Below, one piece after another: positions 1 to 9,314 of a DNA stretch of 64,000 nt. The notes beneath the pieces are model-generated. The model made no database searches. It was not told the DNA's origin and saw only the letters and a program-made list of their open reading frames with translations. Position numbers and translations under genes: made by a program. This DNA comes from Microbacterium croceum (lineage in GTDB: Bacteria > Actinomycetota > Actinomycetes > Actinomycetales > Microbacteriaceae), in NCBI RefSeq assembly GCF_023091245.1, contig NZ_JAHWXN010000002.1, positions 434,001 through 498,000 on the forward strand, written 5' to 3'. Every line of letters starts with the position of its first letter. The stretch's first letter is position 1.

Positions 1-206
1 CTCAACGGGTTCGGGCAGGTCAGTCCGCCGGGCAACGGCTCCACGGCCGGCGGCAGCAACGCCAGCGCGGTGACCGTCGCTCCCGCGTACTCCTCGTCGG
101 CGAAGGCCGCGTCGGTGTCCTGCACGGGCGGAGCCACGGCGAGACCCAGCAGCAGTGCCAGCCCCGCCGTACCGGCGAGCATCCGTCGCCCGGTCACCCG
201 CATCAT
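1..206 (-). CDS. secreted protein, N-terminal fragment (runs off the left edge)
   Basis: Only the first 68 codons are in the window; the 3' end lies beyond position 1. The ATG at 206 overlaps the stop of the upstream LAXTG protein gene, so the two are translationally linked. The N-terminus is basic (MMRVTGRR), then a hydrophobic stretch runs to about residue 27. It continues with DAAFADEEYAG, which resembles the AAWNDSEYG segment following the signal helix in the TasA-like proteins of the same operon. I infer a fifth exported member of the SipW operon. No domain beyond the signal region can be recognised. Confidence 0.7.
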   Translation of the reverse strand, partial: MMRVTGRRMLAGTAGLALLLGLAVAPPVQDTDAAFADEEYAGATVTALALLPPAVEPLPGGLTCPNPL

Positions 207-856
207 GGGGTCTCCTTCTCGTCGCGCACAGGTCGCCGTCGATGATCGAGCACCAGCGCGGCCCCGGTCGCGACCAGCAGCGCGCCGCCTCCGAACGCCA
301 CCGAGACGATGGGCGGGAGCCCCGTCGTGGCGAGTCCGCCGCCGGGTCCGACGACCGCCGACTCCCCCGCACCCTGCGCGTGCACACGGACGTCCGTGGC
401 ACCGCCTTCGTCGTCGGCATCCAGCGTGATCGCGAGCCGCAGATGCGCGACCTCGGTGTCGGCCATCTCGGCGAGCGCGAACTCGGCCCCGTCGCGCGGG
501 ATGCTCCACGCCGTACGCAGTTCCGTCGCGCCGCCGGGGCAGACGTCGGCCTCCCACTCCCGCAGGCAGAGCGAGGCGTCGAGAGTCAGCGGCGCGTCTC
601 CCCTCGCGCTGACCGCGATGCGGACTGTGCCGGGGTCAGGAGCATCCGCACTGATCGTGACATCCCACTGCACCGGCTCGCCGGGCCGCAGGCGGGATGC
701 CGCGTCCCAGTCGGCCACCGATACCAACCGGAGCACGTCGCCCTGGATCACCTGCGTGGTGGGCGACGCCCAGGCCGCTGTCGGCACCGCGAGCGCACTC
801 CCCGCGGCTCCCACGGTGAGCGCGGAGAGCACGGCGACGAACCGGCGGCTGATCAT
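203..856 (-). CDS. LAXTG-anchored cell-wall surface protein
   Basis: A 217-residue exported protein of unknown function. It has a signal peptide (MISRRFVAVLSALTVG, cleavage probably near AWAS, residue 31) and an extracellular domain with two cysteine pairs. The C-terminus is a sorting signal: LATTG at residues 175-179, a hydrophobic helix, and a basic tail (DHRRRPVR). LAXTG is the motif used by class E sortases in high-GC Gram-positives, so the protein is probably linked to peptidoglycan. Its start overlaps the sipW stop (ATGA), and the next secreted gene overlaps its own stop. No sortase gene is in view. Confidence 0.8.
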   Translation of the reverse strand: MISRRFVAVLSALTVGAAGSALAVPTAAWASPTTQVIQGDVLRLVSVADWDAASRLRPGEPVQWDVTISADAPDPGTVRIAVSARGDAPLTLDASLCLREWEADVCPGGATELRTAWSIPRDGAEFALAEMADTEVAHLRLAITLDADDEGGATDVRVHAQGAGESAVVGPGGGLATTGLPPIVSVAFGGGALLVATGAALVLDHRRRPVRDEKETP

Positions 857-1491
857 CGCCCGCGCCCGCCCCTCTCCCGCCGTTCCGACCGCTCGCTCCG
901 CTCGGACGGCTCCGCCCGCGGCCAGAAGGCCCAGACGACCAGCGTCGTAGCGGCCAGGGTGAGCGCGCCGAGCACATACGGGTTCCCCATCCCGACGATC
1001 GCCGTGGCGATGCCGGGGATCGAGAACAGCACGATGCGCACCGACGTCGCGGTGTACGGGAACGGATCATCGTCGGCGTTGGCGTCTCCGCGCATCGTGA
1101 TGATGCGCTCATCGGCCGTCGCGCCCTGCTCGACCGAGGTGACGCGGTGCGTGATCGGGAGCGCATCCACCCGGTCGACCGTGACGACGTCGCCGATCGC
1201 GATGTCGGAGGCCGGCACGCGCTGGACGACGGCGACCGACCCCGCGGGGATCGTGGGCGACATCGACCCGGTGCGGAACATGATCAGCGTGATCTGCGCG
1301 GTGAAGGCGAGCACCACCAGCACGATGCAGAGCACGCCACCCACCGCTGCGATCCAGAGCAGCGCATCCGCGATGAGTCGTCCGGGATGCCGGCGTCTGC
1401 CGGACGGGGTCGGCGCGGCGGTCACGGTGCCGGGCGCGTCGGACGAAGGCGCCTGCTCCCGCAGACTCCGTCTCGTCATCGGCGTCGTCAT
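853..1491 (-). CDS. sipW: signal peptidase I, SipW/ER type
   Basis: A 212-residue membrane signal peptidase of the SipW (ER/archaeal) class, which cleaves a special set of preproteins. A transmembrane helix at about 41-63 is followed by the catalytic segment TGSMSPTI (Ser76) and LPITHRV (His115). The His replaces the general-base Lys of ordinary type I peptidases, which defines this class. MRGDAN at 133-138 is the conserved box D/E region. Two further hydrophobic segments lie at about 152-187, before a charged tail. It sits downstream of two genes for proteins with SipW-type signal peptides, which are its obvious substrates. Confidence 0.92.
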   Translation of the reverse strand: MTTPMTRRSLREQAPSSDAPGTVTAAPTPSGRRRHPGRLIADALLWIAAVGGVLCIVLVVLAFTAQITLIMFRTGSMSPTIPAGSVAVVQRVPASDIAIGDVVTVDRVDALPITHRVTSVEQGATADERIITMRGDANADDDPFPYTATSVRIVLFSIPGIATAIVGMGNPYVLGALTLAATTLVVWAFWPRAEPSERSERSERRERGGRGR

Positions 1492-1528
1492 CTCGGCCCT
1501 CTCGTCCTCTGCTGCGCGAGCGCGACGC

Positions 1529-2155
1529 TCACGGTGCTGCCGCCGTGCCGAGCACCTGCCAGGTGAGCGTGGTGCTGGCCCCCTGCACGGTGTTGTCCGC
1601 CGCTGCCTGGAGGGTCACCGCGATGCAGTAGTTCACGGTCGATCCCCCGTTGGCCGATATCGCCTGGGTCGCCGTGCCGTTCGTCGCCAGCACGGAGAGG
1701 TCGGGAACCACCGACGTCCCGGCCGCGTAGCTGGTAGAGGTGCACGCGGTCGCCGCAGGGATCGTGCGCACCCCGTACCGCAGGTACACCGCGAGTCCGG
1801 TGGCCGACGGCGTCACCGCGTTCCACTGCAGATTCCCCGCCACCGACGGACTCGCCGTCTTGACGCTGAACAGCGCATACGTGGTCGCCCCCGGGACCAT
1901 CGACGACGGGGTCGCCGCGAACGTCAGCGACGCGGGTGCCCCCGCGGTCGCATGACTGGCGAACGTCGAGCCGTCGGCTGCGCCCACGATGTCGAAGCGC
2001 CCGGCGGTGAAGGTCGCCGAGCCGTACTCTGAGTCGTTCCAGGCAGCGAGCGTCGCCCCCGCGCCGATGCCGAGCACGAGCCCGCCCGCGAGGACGGCTC
2101 GTATGCGGCGGGAGCGGATGCGCTTCGCCTCCCGCACGCTTCGGCGGGTGTTCAC
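1529..2155 (-). CDS. TasA-like exported protein with SipW-type signal peptide (second copy)
   Basis: A 208-residue protein from the GTG at 2155. That start lies 7 nt after the preceding stop and gives the normal short basic N-terminus; the reading frame is open further upstream, but that part would overlap the neighbouring gene. The signal helix (VLAGGLVLGIGAGATLAAW) is followed by NDSEYGSATFTAG, the hallmark of SipW-processed TasA/camelysin-like proteins. The rest looks like a Ser/Thr/Ala-rich beta-sandwich with three cysteines. In Bacillus such proteins form matrix fibres; here the function is inferred only from family and operon. About one third of positions appear shared with the upstream paralogue. 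Confidence 0.82.
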   Translation of the reverse strand: MNTRRSVREAKRIRSRRIRAVLAGGLVLGIGAGATLAAWNDSEYGSATFTAGRFDIVGAADGSTFASHATAGAPASLTFAATPSSMVPGATTYALFSVKTASPSVAGNLQWNAVTPSATGLAVYLRYGVRTIPAATACTSTSYAAGTSVVPDLSVLATNGTATQAISANGGSTVNYCIAVTLQAAADNTVQGASTTLTWQVLGTAAAP

Positions 2156-2162
2156 GGTGCGC

Positions 2163-2792
2163 TCAGTTCGTCGACGTCGCGGTGAACTCCCACGTGGCCG
2201 TCGTGGTGAGTCCCTGCTCCAGGTTCGCATCCGCGGTCACCGCGAAGCAGAGTTGCACCGCGGCTCCTGCCGTCGTCGCATCCGCGCCCTCCAGAAGCGT
2301 GACGGTCGTCGTGCCGGTCTGCGCGTCGAGCGTCGCTCCCGTCGCGATCGGCGTGCCGGTCGCGGATGCGGCGTTGCACGTCGCGCCCGGTGCGAGCTGG
2401 TAGATCGCGTACGAGAGGTGGTCGGAGTTCGAGCTGGCGGCCGCATCGGCTTCCGTGCCCGCGGCGACGAGGTCGGCTCCGGTGGTGGTTCCTGCGGCGA
2501 GACGCACCCAGAATCCGGCGTAGACGGAATCGCCCGGCGACATGCTGTCGACCACGCCGGTCGGAAGCGTGAAGGCGAGGGTGGCCGCGGTGTCGCCGTC
2601 ATCCACGTTGTGATCGCTGTAGTTCGCGTTGCCGGTGCTCGACCCCTCCAGGTTGAACGTGCCTGCCGTGAACGTGCCGGCGGCGAACTCGGAGTCGTTC
2701 CACGCGGCGAGCACGGCGACGACGCCGACCCCGAGCACGAGCCCGCCCGCGAGCACGGCGAGCGCCTTGCGCTGATTCTGCTTCGTGACCAT
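2163..2792 (-). CDS. TasA-like exported protein with SipW-type signal peptide (first copy)
   Basis: A 209-residue protein and first gene of the export operon. The RBS GAGGGGG lies 8 nt before the ATG. The signal segment is MVTKQNQRKALAVLAGG followed by a hydrophobic run, then LAAWNDSEFAAGTFTAGTF, the recognition and cleavage region seen in SipW substrates. The mature part has repeated Thr/Ala-rich strands and two cysteines, fitting an extracellular beta-sandwich that could polymerise. It is paralogous to the next gene. Export and SipW processing are well supported by the signal and by the adjacent peptidase; a role in fibres, biofilm or surface layer is inference. Confidence 0.85.
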   Translation of the reverse strand: MVTKQNQRKALAVLAGGLVLGVGVVAVLAAWNDSEFAAGTFTAGTFNLEGSSTGNANYSDHNVDDGDTAATLAFTLPTGVVDSMSPGDSVYAGFWVRLAAGTTTGADLVAAGTEADAAASSNSDHLSYAIYQLAPGATCNAASATGTPIATGATLDAQTGTTTVTLLEGADATTAGAAVQLCFAVTADANLEQGLTTTATWEFTATSTN

Positions 2793-2970
2793 GATCAGTT
2801 CCCCCTCAGGAATCCATCGACCGTGCGAAACGCCTGGGAATGGTCGCCCCTCAGAGACCTGCGTATACAGCCGGACTCAATCCTCGCCAGACGAATCGGC
2901 CGCCGACAAGGCGATTCTGCGCAGGAAGGGCACTCTTTGCGCGCAGTCGGTCACAACCTCATCACGGAGA

Positions 2971-3017
2971 TGGTTGACAGACGTCAACCAGATATCTATA
3001 GTTGACGAAGTTCAACT
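2971..3017 (+). promoter_or_regulatory. promoter with two overlapping operator palindromes for the MFS-MarR operon
   Basis: A near-perfect sigma-A promoter is visible: -35 TTGACA at 2974-2979, a 17-bp spacer, and -10 TATAGT at 2997-3002. The -35 lies inside an 8-bp-arm inverted repeat (TGGTTGAC at 2971-2978, GTCAACCA at 2983-2990). The -10 overlaps a second inverted repeat (AGTTGA at 3000-3005, TCAACT at 3012-3017). This is the classic arrangement for MarR repression, and the MarR gene is second in the operon, so autoregulation is the natural inference. Confidence 0.8.
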
Positions 3018-3075
3018 ACCTTGTGGGCGCCAGCGCCGTCGCCACCACACCTGCGACTCACACGAAGGACCCCGC

Positions 3076-4779
3076 ATGACCACGGACTCCCCCGTCAAGA
3101 TGACGCATCGCCAGGTGCTCGAAGCCCTCACCGGGCTCCTGCTCGGCATGTTCGTCTCGATGATCGCCACCACGGTGGTCTCGACGTCGATGCCGGTCAT
3201 CGTTCACGACCTGGGCGGCGACCAGGCCGCCTACACCTGGGTCATCACGGCCACCCTGCTCACCACCGCCATCTCGACGCCGATCTGGGGCAAGCTCGCC
3301 GACCTGTTCAACCGCAAGCTGCTCATCCAGCTCGCCATCATCGTCTTCGTCGGCGCCACGGCAGCGGCCGGCTTCGCGCAGGACACCGATACCCTGATCG
3401 CATTCCGCGCCATCCAGGGCATCGGCGGTGGTGGTCTCGCAGCCCTCAGCCAGGTCATCATGGCCGACATCATCAGCCCCCGTGAGCGTGGCAGGTACAT
3501 GGGTCTGTTCGGTGCCGTGATGGCCGTCGCCACGGTCGGCGGCCCGCTTCTGGGCGGATGGATCACGGATGCCGCGAACTGGCGCTGGAACTTCTTCGTC
3601 GCGCTGCCGTTCGCGATCGCCGCGCTGATCATCCTGCAGAAGACCCTGCACATCAGCACCGAACGCACGAGCAAGGCGTCGATCGACTACGCCGGGATCG
3701 TGCTGCTGTCGACCGCGGTATCGTTGCTGCTCATCTGGATCACGAACGCCGGCTCGACCTTCGACTGGTGGGGGATCGAGACCATCCTCATGGTGGGTGG
3801 AGCGGTCGTCGCGACCGTGGTCTTCATCATCGTCGAGCTCAAGGTGCGTGAGCCCCTCATCCCGCTCTCACTGTTCCGCGGTCGCACGTTCACGCTCTCG
3901 GTCATCGCGTCGATCTCGATCGGTGTGGCGATGTTCGGCACCTCGGTCTACCTCGCGCAGTACATGCAGCTGTCCCGCGGCGCCTCCCCGACCGAGGCCG
4001 GCCTGATGACCCTGCCGATGATGGCGGGGCTGCTGATCTCGTCGATGGTGGTCGGTCAGCTGGTGACCCGCTTCGGCAAGTGGAAGGGCTACCTGATCCT
4101 CGGCTCCGTGCTGCTGATCGCCGGCTCCAGCCTCCTGTCGACCCTGCACTACGACACCGACTTCCTGCTGGTCTCGGTGTACATGTTCCTCACCGGAGCC
4201 GGCGTCGGCATGACGATGCAGAACCTCGTGCTCATCGTGCAGAATGTGGCGAAGCCGAGCGAGATGGGCGTCGCGAGCTCAGGAGTGACGTTCTTCCGCA
4301 GCCTCGGCGGCACCATCGGCGTCTCGGTCATGGGCGCCGTGCTGGCGAACTCGCTCACGTCGCTGTTCTCCGACGGCAAGGAGCGCATCGGTGCGGCGAT
4401 CGCCGAGCTCGGCGCCAAGGGAACGGATGTCGCCGCGCAGCTCTCCAGCGGCACGATCCCCGAGGTCCGACTGCTGCCGGAGCCCGTGCGGTCGATCATC
4501 GAGGACTTCTACGCCCAGGCGATCTCGCACGCGTTCCTGATCGGCATCCCGCTCGCGGTGATCAGCCTCGTCGCGATCCTGTTCCTGCCGAACCGTCCGC
4601 TCACGACCATGACGACGACGGAGCGCGCTCAGGCCGACGCGGCGAAGGCCGAGTCCGATCGCGCTGAGACCGGCAGCCCGGTCGACGAGGCGGCCGATGT
4701 CGCGATCGCCGACGCCGCCGCCCTTTCCGGGGTGCCGACCGGCACCGTCACGACGGGTTCGAGCGATGACCGTCGCTGA
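3076..4779 (+). CDS. MFS multidrug efflux transporter, DHA2 (14-TM) family
   Basis: A 567-residue proton-driven drug exporter of the EmrB/QacA family in the cytoplasmic membrane. The ATG at 3076 is preceded by GAAGGACC; the frame is open upstream, but that part contains the promoter. About 14 hydrophobic segments can be counted between residues 15 and 510. The loop-2/3 motif region GKLADLFNRK and the antiporter motif GPLLGGW after AVATVG are present. A charged Ala/Glu-rich tail of about 50 residues follows the last helix. The stop overlaps the MarR gene by 14 bp. The substrate cannot be read from sequence; the MarR partner suggests an aromatic or amphipathic compound. Confidence 0.9.
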   Translation: MTTDSPVKMTHRQVLEALTGLLLGMFVSMIATTVVSTSMPVIVHDLGGDQAAYTWVITATLLTTAISTPIWGKLADLFNRKLLIQLAIIVFVGATAAAGFAQDTDTLIAFRAIQGIGGGGLAALSQVIMADIISPRERGRYMGLFGAVMAVATVGGPLLGGWITDAANWRWNFFVALPFAIAALIILQKTLHISTERTSKASIDYAGIVLLSTAVSLLLIWITNAGSTFDWWGIETILMVGGAVVATVVFIIVELKVREPLIPLSLFRGRTFTLSVIASISIGVAMFGTSVYLAQYMQLSRGASPTEAGLMTLPMMAGLLISSMVVGQLVTRFGKWKGYLILGSVLLIAGSSLLSTLHYDTDFLLVSVYMFLTGAGVGMTMQNLVLIVQNVAKPSEMGVASSGVTFFRSLGGTIGVSVMGAVLANSLTSLFSDGKERIGAAIAELGAKGTDVAAQLSSGTIPEVRLLPEPVRSIIEDFYAQAISHAFLIGIPLAVISLVAILFLPNRPLTTMTTTERAQADAAKAESDRAETGSPVDEAADVAIADAAALSGVPTGTVTTGSSDDRR

Positions 4780-5239
4780 ACACTCCTCCGATTCCCCCGA
4801 GGCGCGGGCCGCCGCGGTCCGCGCCCTCGAGGCGGAGTTCGGTGAGCTGATCACCCACTTCCGTCGACTCATCCTCGAGAACGCCAATCGGGTGAGCCCC
4901 GGCATGCTCCCCGGCGCCTACAAGGCGCTCACCACGATCGCGCGCTGCGAGCAGGTGACGGCCTCGGCGCTGGCCGAACGGATGCTGATGGACAAGGGAC
5001 AGGTGAGCCGCACCGTCCGCGAGTTGGAGGACCTGGGTCTCGTCGAGAGATCTCCCGACCCAAGCGATGGCCGTTCCTCGCTGCTGCGGCTGACCGCGCT
5101 CGGCACCGAACGGCTCGCCGCGGCTCGCGCCCCCCAGGAGGGGATGCTGATGAGCGCCCTCCACGAGTGGAGCCTCACCGACATCGACAACCTCACCCGC
5201 TTGCTGCACGCTCTCGCCTCCGGGGTGACGCCCGGGTAG
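4766..5239 (+). CDS. MarR family transcriptional repressor
   Basis: A 157-residue winged-helix regulator. The ATG at 4766 lies inside the end of the transporter gene, giving translational coupling. The recognition helix and wing span about residues 55-105: ASALAERMLMDKGQVSRTVR, then LGLVERSPDPSDGRSSLLRLT, whose DxRSxxxxLT is the MarR wing signature. N- and C-terminal helices would form the dimer interface. It most likely represses its own operon through the palindromes at 2971-3017 and is released by a transporter substrate. Confidence 0.9.
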   Translation: MTVAEHSSDSPEARAAAVRALEAEFGELITHFRRLILENANRVSPGMLPGAYKALTTIARCEQVTASALAERMLMDKGQVSRTVRELEDLGLVERSPDPSDGRSSLLRLTALGTERLAAARAPQEGMLMSALHEWSLTDIDNLTRLLHALASGVTPG

Positions 5240-5279
5240 TTCCCTCGGCGCCCCCGTCCCGCGGCGCGGATGCACGCAG

Positions 5280-6167
5280 CTAGGGGCGCAGGACAGTGCG
5301 TGCCTCGACGGCCACCTCGGCGGCGATGGTGTCGAGCAGGGCGGAGCGCAGGTTCCACTGCTGCCAGTACAGCGCGGTCCGCACCGCCGGTCCCCCGAGT
5401 CGCACGAGACCGGCGGAGCCCTGCGGGAACGGCAGCATCCCCCAGCCGAGCCCGAGCTCGACCGCGAGCGCGTAGTCATGGGATGCCGGAACGTAGTGGC
5501 GCGGCACGCCTTGATGCGGCACCCCCCGCTCCCGCAGCCACTCGTGTTGGAGCGTGTCACGTCGGTCGAAGTCGACGAAGGGAGCCTGCGCCAGGGAGTC
5601 AGCCGTCGCCCCGTACGGGAACCAGCGGTCGGCGAAGGCGGGCGCGGCGACCGCTTCGTACTCGAGCACCCCGAGCGGGGTGACCGAGCATCCGGCGACC
5701 GCCACGCTCTCACTCGTCACCGCCGCCATCACGGTGCCGGACTCGAGCAGCCGCGCGGTGAAGTTCTGGTCGTCGCGATGCAGGTCGAAGTCGATGTCGT
5801 GCTGCGCCGACAACCGAGCGAGCGGGGCGAGGAACCACGTCGCCATCGAGTCGGCGTTCACGGCGAGCGGCACGGTGATGCGCCGCCCGCCGCCCTCGTC
5901 GTCCAGGCCGACCCCGGCGAGGGCGTCGTGCTCCAGGAGCGCGATCTGTCGAGCCAGCCGCACGACCGCCTCCCCTGCTTCCGTCAGCCGCGCCGGCTTG
6001 CTGCGCACGAGGAGGATGCGGCCGAGCTGCTGCTCGAGCGTCTTGAGCCGCTGACTCACCGCCGAGGGGGTGATGCGCAGCAGTCGGGATGCCGCATCGA
6101 GCGTGCCCTCATCGGCGACTGCGGCGACGGTGGCTGCCAGTTCGGGATCGATCCTCACATAAGCCAT
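5280..6167 (-). CDS. lysG: LysR-type regulator of lysine/arginine export (LysG/ArgP)
   Basis: A 295-residue LysR-type activator. The N-terminal HTH (residues 12-70, DEGTLDAASRLLRITPSAVS) has the ArgP/LysG pattern, followed by a substrate-binding domain. It is divergent from lysE with about 60 bp between the starts, the arrangement known from Corynebacterium glutamicum, where LysG with Lys, Arg or His switches on lysE. The gene converges on the MarR gene with a 40-bp gap. Assignment rests on family resemblance plus the lysE neighbour; the effector is inferred. Confidence 0.88.
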   Translation of the reverse strand: MAYVRIDPELAATVAAVADEGTLDAASRLLRITPSAVSQRLKTLEQQLGRILLVRSKPARLTEAGEAVVRLARQIALLEHDALAGVGLDDEGGGRRITVPLAVNADSMATWFLAPLARLSAQHDIDFDLHRDDQNFTARLLESGTVMAAVTSESVAVAGCSVTPLGVLEYEAVAAPAFADRWFPYGATADSLAQAPFVDFDRRDTLQHEWLRERGVPHQGVPRHYVPASHDYALAVELGLGWGMLPFPQGSAGLVRLGGPAVRTALYWQQWNLRSALLDTIAAEVAVEARTVLRP

Positions 6168-6216
6168 GCTAATGGTTCGGTAGGAATCCTCGCTGGTGTT
6201 GATGTTCTCCCGTTCC

Positions 6217-6222
6217 TACTCT
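6217..6222 (+). promoter_or_regulatory. -10 box (TACTCT) placing lysE as a leaderless transcript
   Basis: TACTCT is followed by exactly six bases (GGAGAC) and then the ATG at 6229. This is the spacing at which transcription begins on the A of the start codon. The GGAG lies only 2 nt from the ATG, too close to act as a normal ribosome site, which supports leaderless translation and the choice of this start. Confidence 0.5.
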
Positions 6223-6228
6223 GGAGAC

Positions 6229-6891
6229 ATGCTCTCCGTTCTCGCAGGCCTCGGCCTGGGCCTCTCGCTGATCGTCGCCATCGGCGCACAGAACGTCTTC
6301 GTGCTCCGCCAGGGCATCCGGCGGGAGCACGTGCTCGCGGTCGTCATCATCTGCGCTGCCTCCGATGCCGTGCTGATCGTCGCCGGCGTCGCCGGACTCG
6401 GCTACGTGATCTCCGCCGCCCCCTGGTTGGTGGTGGTCGCGCGCGGGGCGGGCGCCGTCTTCCTGCTCGCGTACGGGCTGCTGGCGGCCCGTCGCGCGTG
6501 GAGGGGCACCGGCGAGGCGCTGCAGGTCGAAGCCGAGGAGGACGCCGTCGCCCAGGCACCGGGGACCACGCTCACCCGCAGCCGCACGCGCACTCCCCTC
6601 GCCCCGGTGATCCTCACGGTCCTGGCCCTCACCTGGCTCAACCCGCACGTGTATCTCGACACGGTGCTCATGCTCGGCTCGATCGCGGCGACGCACGGCG
6701 AGGAGCGCTGGCTCTTCGCCGCCGGAGCAGTCACGGCGAGCATCCTGTGGTTCACCGCGCTCGGATTCGGCGCGCGTTATCTGGGTCGCTGGCTGCGCAC
6801 GCCGCTGTCGTGGCGCATCCTCGACGCCGTGATCGCCGTCGTGATGATCGCGATCGCCGTGAGCCTGGTGCTGCCGGTCCTGACCGCCTGA
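6229..6891 (+). CDS. lysE: LysE-type basic amino acid exporter
   Basis: A 220-residue inner-membrane exporter for lysine/arginine. Hydrophobic helices begin at once (LAGLGLGLSLIVAIGAQNVF), and IGAQNVFVLRQG is the LysE signature. A polar loop at about residues 95-125 precedes the conserved LTWLNPHVYLD. Alternative in-frame starts at 6196 and 6202 exist, but 6229 matches the usual family N-terminus and the -10 spacing. Length agrees with C. glutamicum LysE (about 233). It is divergent from lysG, its expected activator. Confidence 0.92.
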   Translation: MLSVLAGLGLGLSLIVAIGAQNVFVLRQGIRREHVLAVVIICAASDAVLIVAGVAGLGYVISAAPWLVVVARGAGAVFLLAYGLLAARRAWRGTGEALQVEAEEDAVAQAPGTTLTRSRTRTPLAPVILTVLALTWLNPHVYLDTVLMLGSIAATHGEERWLFAAGAVTASILWFTALGFGARYLGRWLRTPLSWRILDAVIAVVMIAIAVSLVLPVLTA

Positions 6892-6924
6892 GCGCTCAGC
6901 CGTCGATCCCCGTGAGGAGGGAGC

Positions 6925-7693
<769 letters not shown>

Positions 7694-7707
<14 letters not shown>

Positions 7708-8356
7708 GGCTGTCCAGCCTCCTCTCCAAGAAGCTCTGGCCGGTCGACAGCACCAGGCAGAACACCCAGTACACGAGCGCCGCCGTCAGATAGACGACCA
7801 TGAACTGATAGGTCGATGCGGCGATCTGCTGCGACACCTTGAACAATTCGGTGACCAGGATCAGCGACGCCAACGAGGTGTCCTTCACGAGCGAGATGAA
7901 GGTGTTCGACAGCGGCGGCACCGAGACGCGCGCGGCCTGCGGCAGGATGACCCGGGTCAGCGTACGCGTGCGGCCCATGCCCACCGTGTAGGCGGCCTCC
8001 CACTGACCCTGCGGTACCGAGATGATCGCGGCACGGATGACCTCGGCCGCGTATCCGCCGACGTTCAGCGAGAACGCGATGATCGCGCACGGCCAGGGGT
8101 CGATCGTGACGCCGATGGACGGGAGCCCGTAGAAGATCACGAACAGCTGCACCAGGAGCGGTGTGCCGCGGATGATCGAGATGTAGACGCGCGCGATGCC
8201 GGAGACGACGGACCGCGTCGAGATGCGCATGAGCGCGACCCCGAGCGCGATGAGCAGCCCCAGCGCGAACGAACTCAGCGCCAGCGGGATGGTGCCGATC
8301 AGCCCGCCGAAGGCGATCGGTCCCACCGACGCGAGGAACAGCTCCCAGGGCGACAT
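7694..8356 (-). CDS. ABC transporter permease, cystine-type (TcyL/YecS-like)
   Basis: A 220-residue integral membrane subunit with five or so helices. The N-terminal HisM/GlnP motif ([16 protein letters not shown]) is present, as is the cytoplasmic EAA loop [28 protein letters not shown], written here across its conserved span at about residues 130-158, which docks with the ATPase. It starts 3 nt after the binding-protein stop region and overlaps the ATPase gene, so the three are co-translated. Specificity for cystine follows from the adjacent binding protein. Confidence 0.9.
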
Positions 8357-8359
8357 CGA

Positions 8360-9178
8360 CTACTCGGTGACGTCGGCGCCGAAGTACTTCTTGCTGATCT
8401 CCGCCAGGGTGCCGTCAGCGCGGAGCTCGTCGAGAGCACCGTCGACCGCGTCGACCAGGCTCTGCTTGTCCTTGGTGAAGACGAAGGCCTGCTTCCCGGC
8501 GTCCTCGGTCTCGGCGGCGATCTTCAGACCCGTCGGGCCATCCGTCTTCTCGTAGTCGAGGAAGGTGAGCTTGTCGTTGATGGTCGCATCCACGCGTCCC
8601 TGGCGCAGCAGCGTGACGGCCTGCGCCCATCCCTCGACGCCCTGGACCTTCGCGCCGGACTCCACCGCGAGGTCGTTCCAGTTGCTGGTCAGCGACTGCG
8701 CCGTGGTCTTGCCGTCGAGGTCGGCGAAGGAGGTGATCGAGTCGTCGTCGTCCGCGACCACGATCACCCCGGGCGACACCGTGTACGGGGCGCTGAAGAG
8801 ATAGGCGGCTTCCCGCTCGTCGTTGATCGTGACCTGGTTGGCGATCACGTCGAAGCGCCCGGCGTCGAGGCCTGCGAAGATCGCATCCCACTGCGTCTCC
8901 TCGAACTTCACCTCGAGGTCGAGCTTGTCGGCGACCGCCTGGATGATCTCGACGTCGAACCCGGTCAGCTCGCCGCTGCCGCCGTCGTCGTGGAAGCTGA
9001 ACGGGCGGTACGTGCCCTCGGTCGCGACCGTGAGCGTGCCGTCGGAGACGAGGCCGAAGTCGGACGACGCGGAGCTGTCGCTGCCACTCGACGACTGCGG
9101 GGCGCTGGATCCGCTGCAGGCGGTGAGAGCCGCAGCGGTGAGGACGAGAGCTGTGACGGCGATGAAGCGACGAGACAT
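8360..9178 (-). CDS. ABC transporter lipoprotein, cystine-binding (TcyA/TcyJ-like)
   Basis: A 272-residue solute-binding lipoprotein. The ATG at 9178 is preceded by AGGAGGG. The signal peptide ends in a lipobox (LTAC, Cys20), then a Ser-rich linker and a SBP_bac_3 fold: VATEGTYRPFSFHD, then LTGFDVEIIQAVADKL. Segments such as NQVTINDEREAAYLFS and TTAQSLTSNWNDLA resemble L-cystine-binding proteins, which is the basis for the substrate call. The acceptor cysteine anchors it to the membrane outer face. The long upstream extension of the open frame is not used. Confidence 0.88.
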   Translation of the reverse strand: MSRRFIAVTALVLTAAALTACSGSSAPQSSSGSDSSASSDFGLVSDGTLTVATEGTYRPFSFHDDGGSGELTGFDVEIIQAVADKLDLEVKFEETQWDAIFAGLDAGRFDVIANQVTINDEREAAYLFSAPYTVSPGVIVVADDDDSITSFADLDGKTTAQSLTSNWNDLAVESGAKVQGVEGWAQAVTLLRQGRVDATINDKLTFLDYEKTDGPTGLKIAAETEDAGKQAFVFTKDKQSLVDAVDGALDELRADGTLAEISKKYFGADVTE

Positions 9179-9314
9179 GGGCGGACCCTCCTGGGGGTGC
9201 GGATCGCGCGAATGCTGTGGCACGCGATTGTTGGACTCATCACAGTATGCGGTGCGCTCGCGGACTCCGCATCGCATGACGCCGAGTTTCACCATCCGGA
9301 CCACCGTGAACGCA

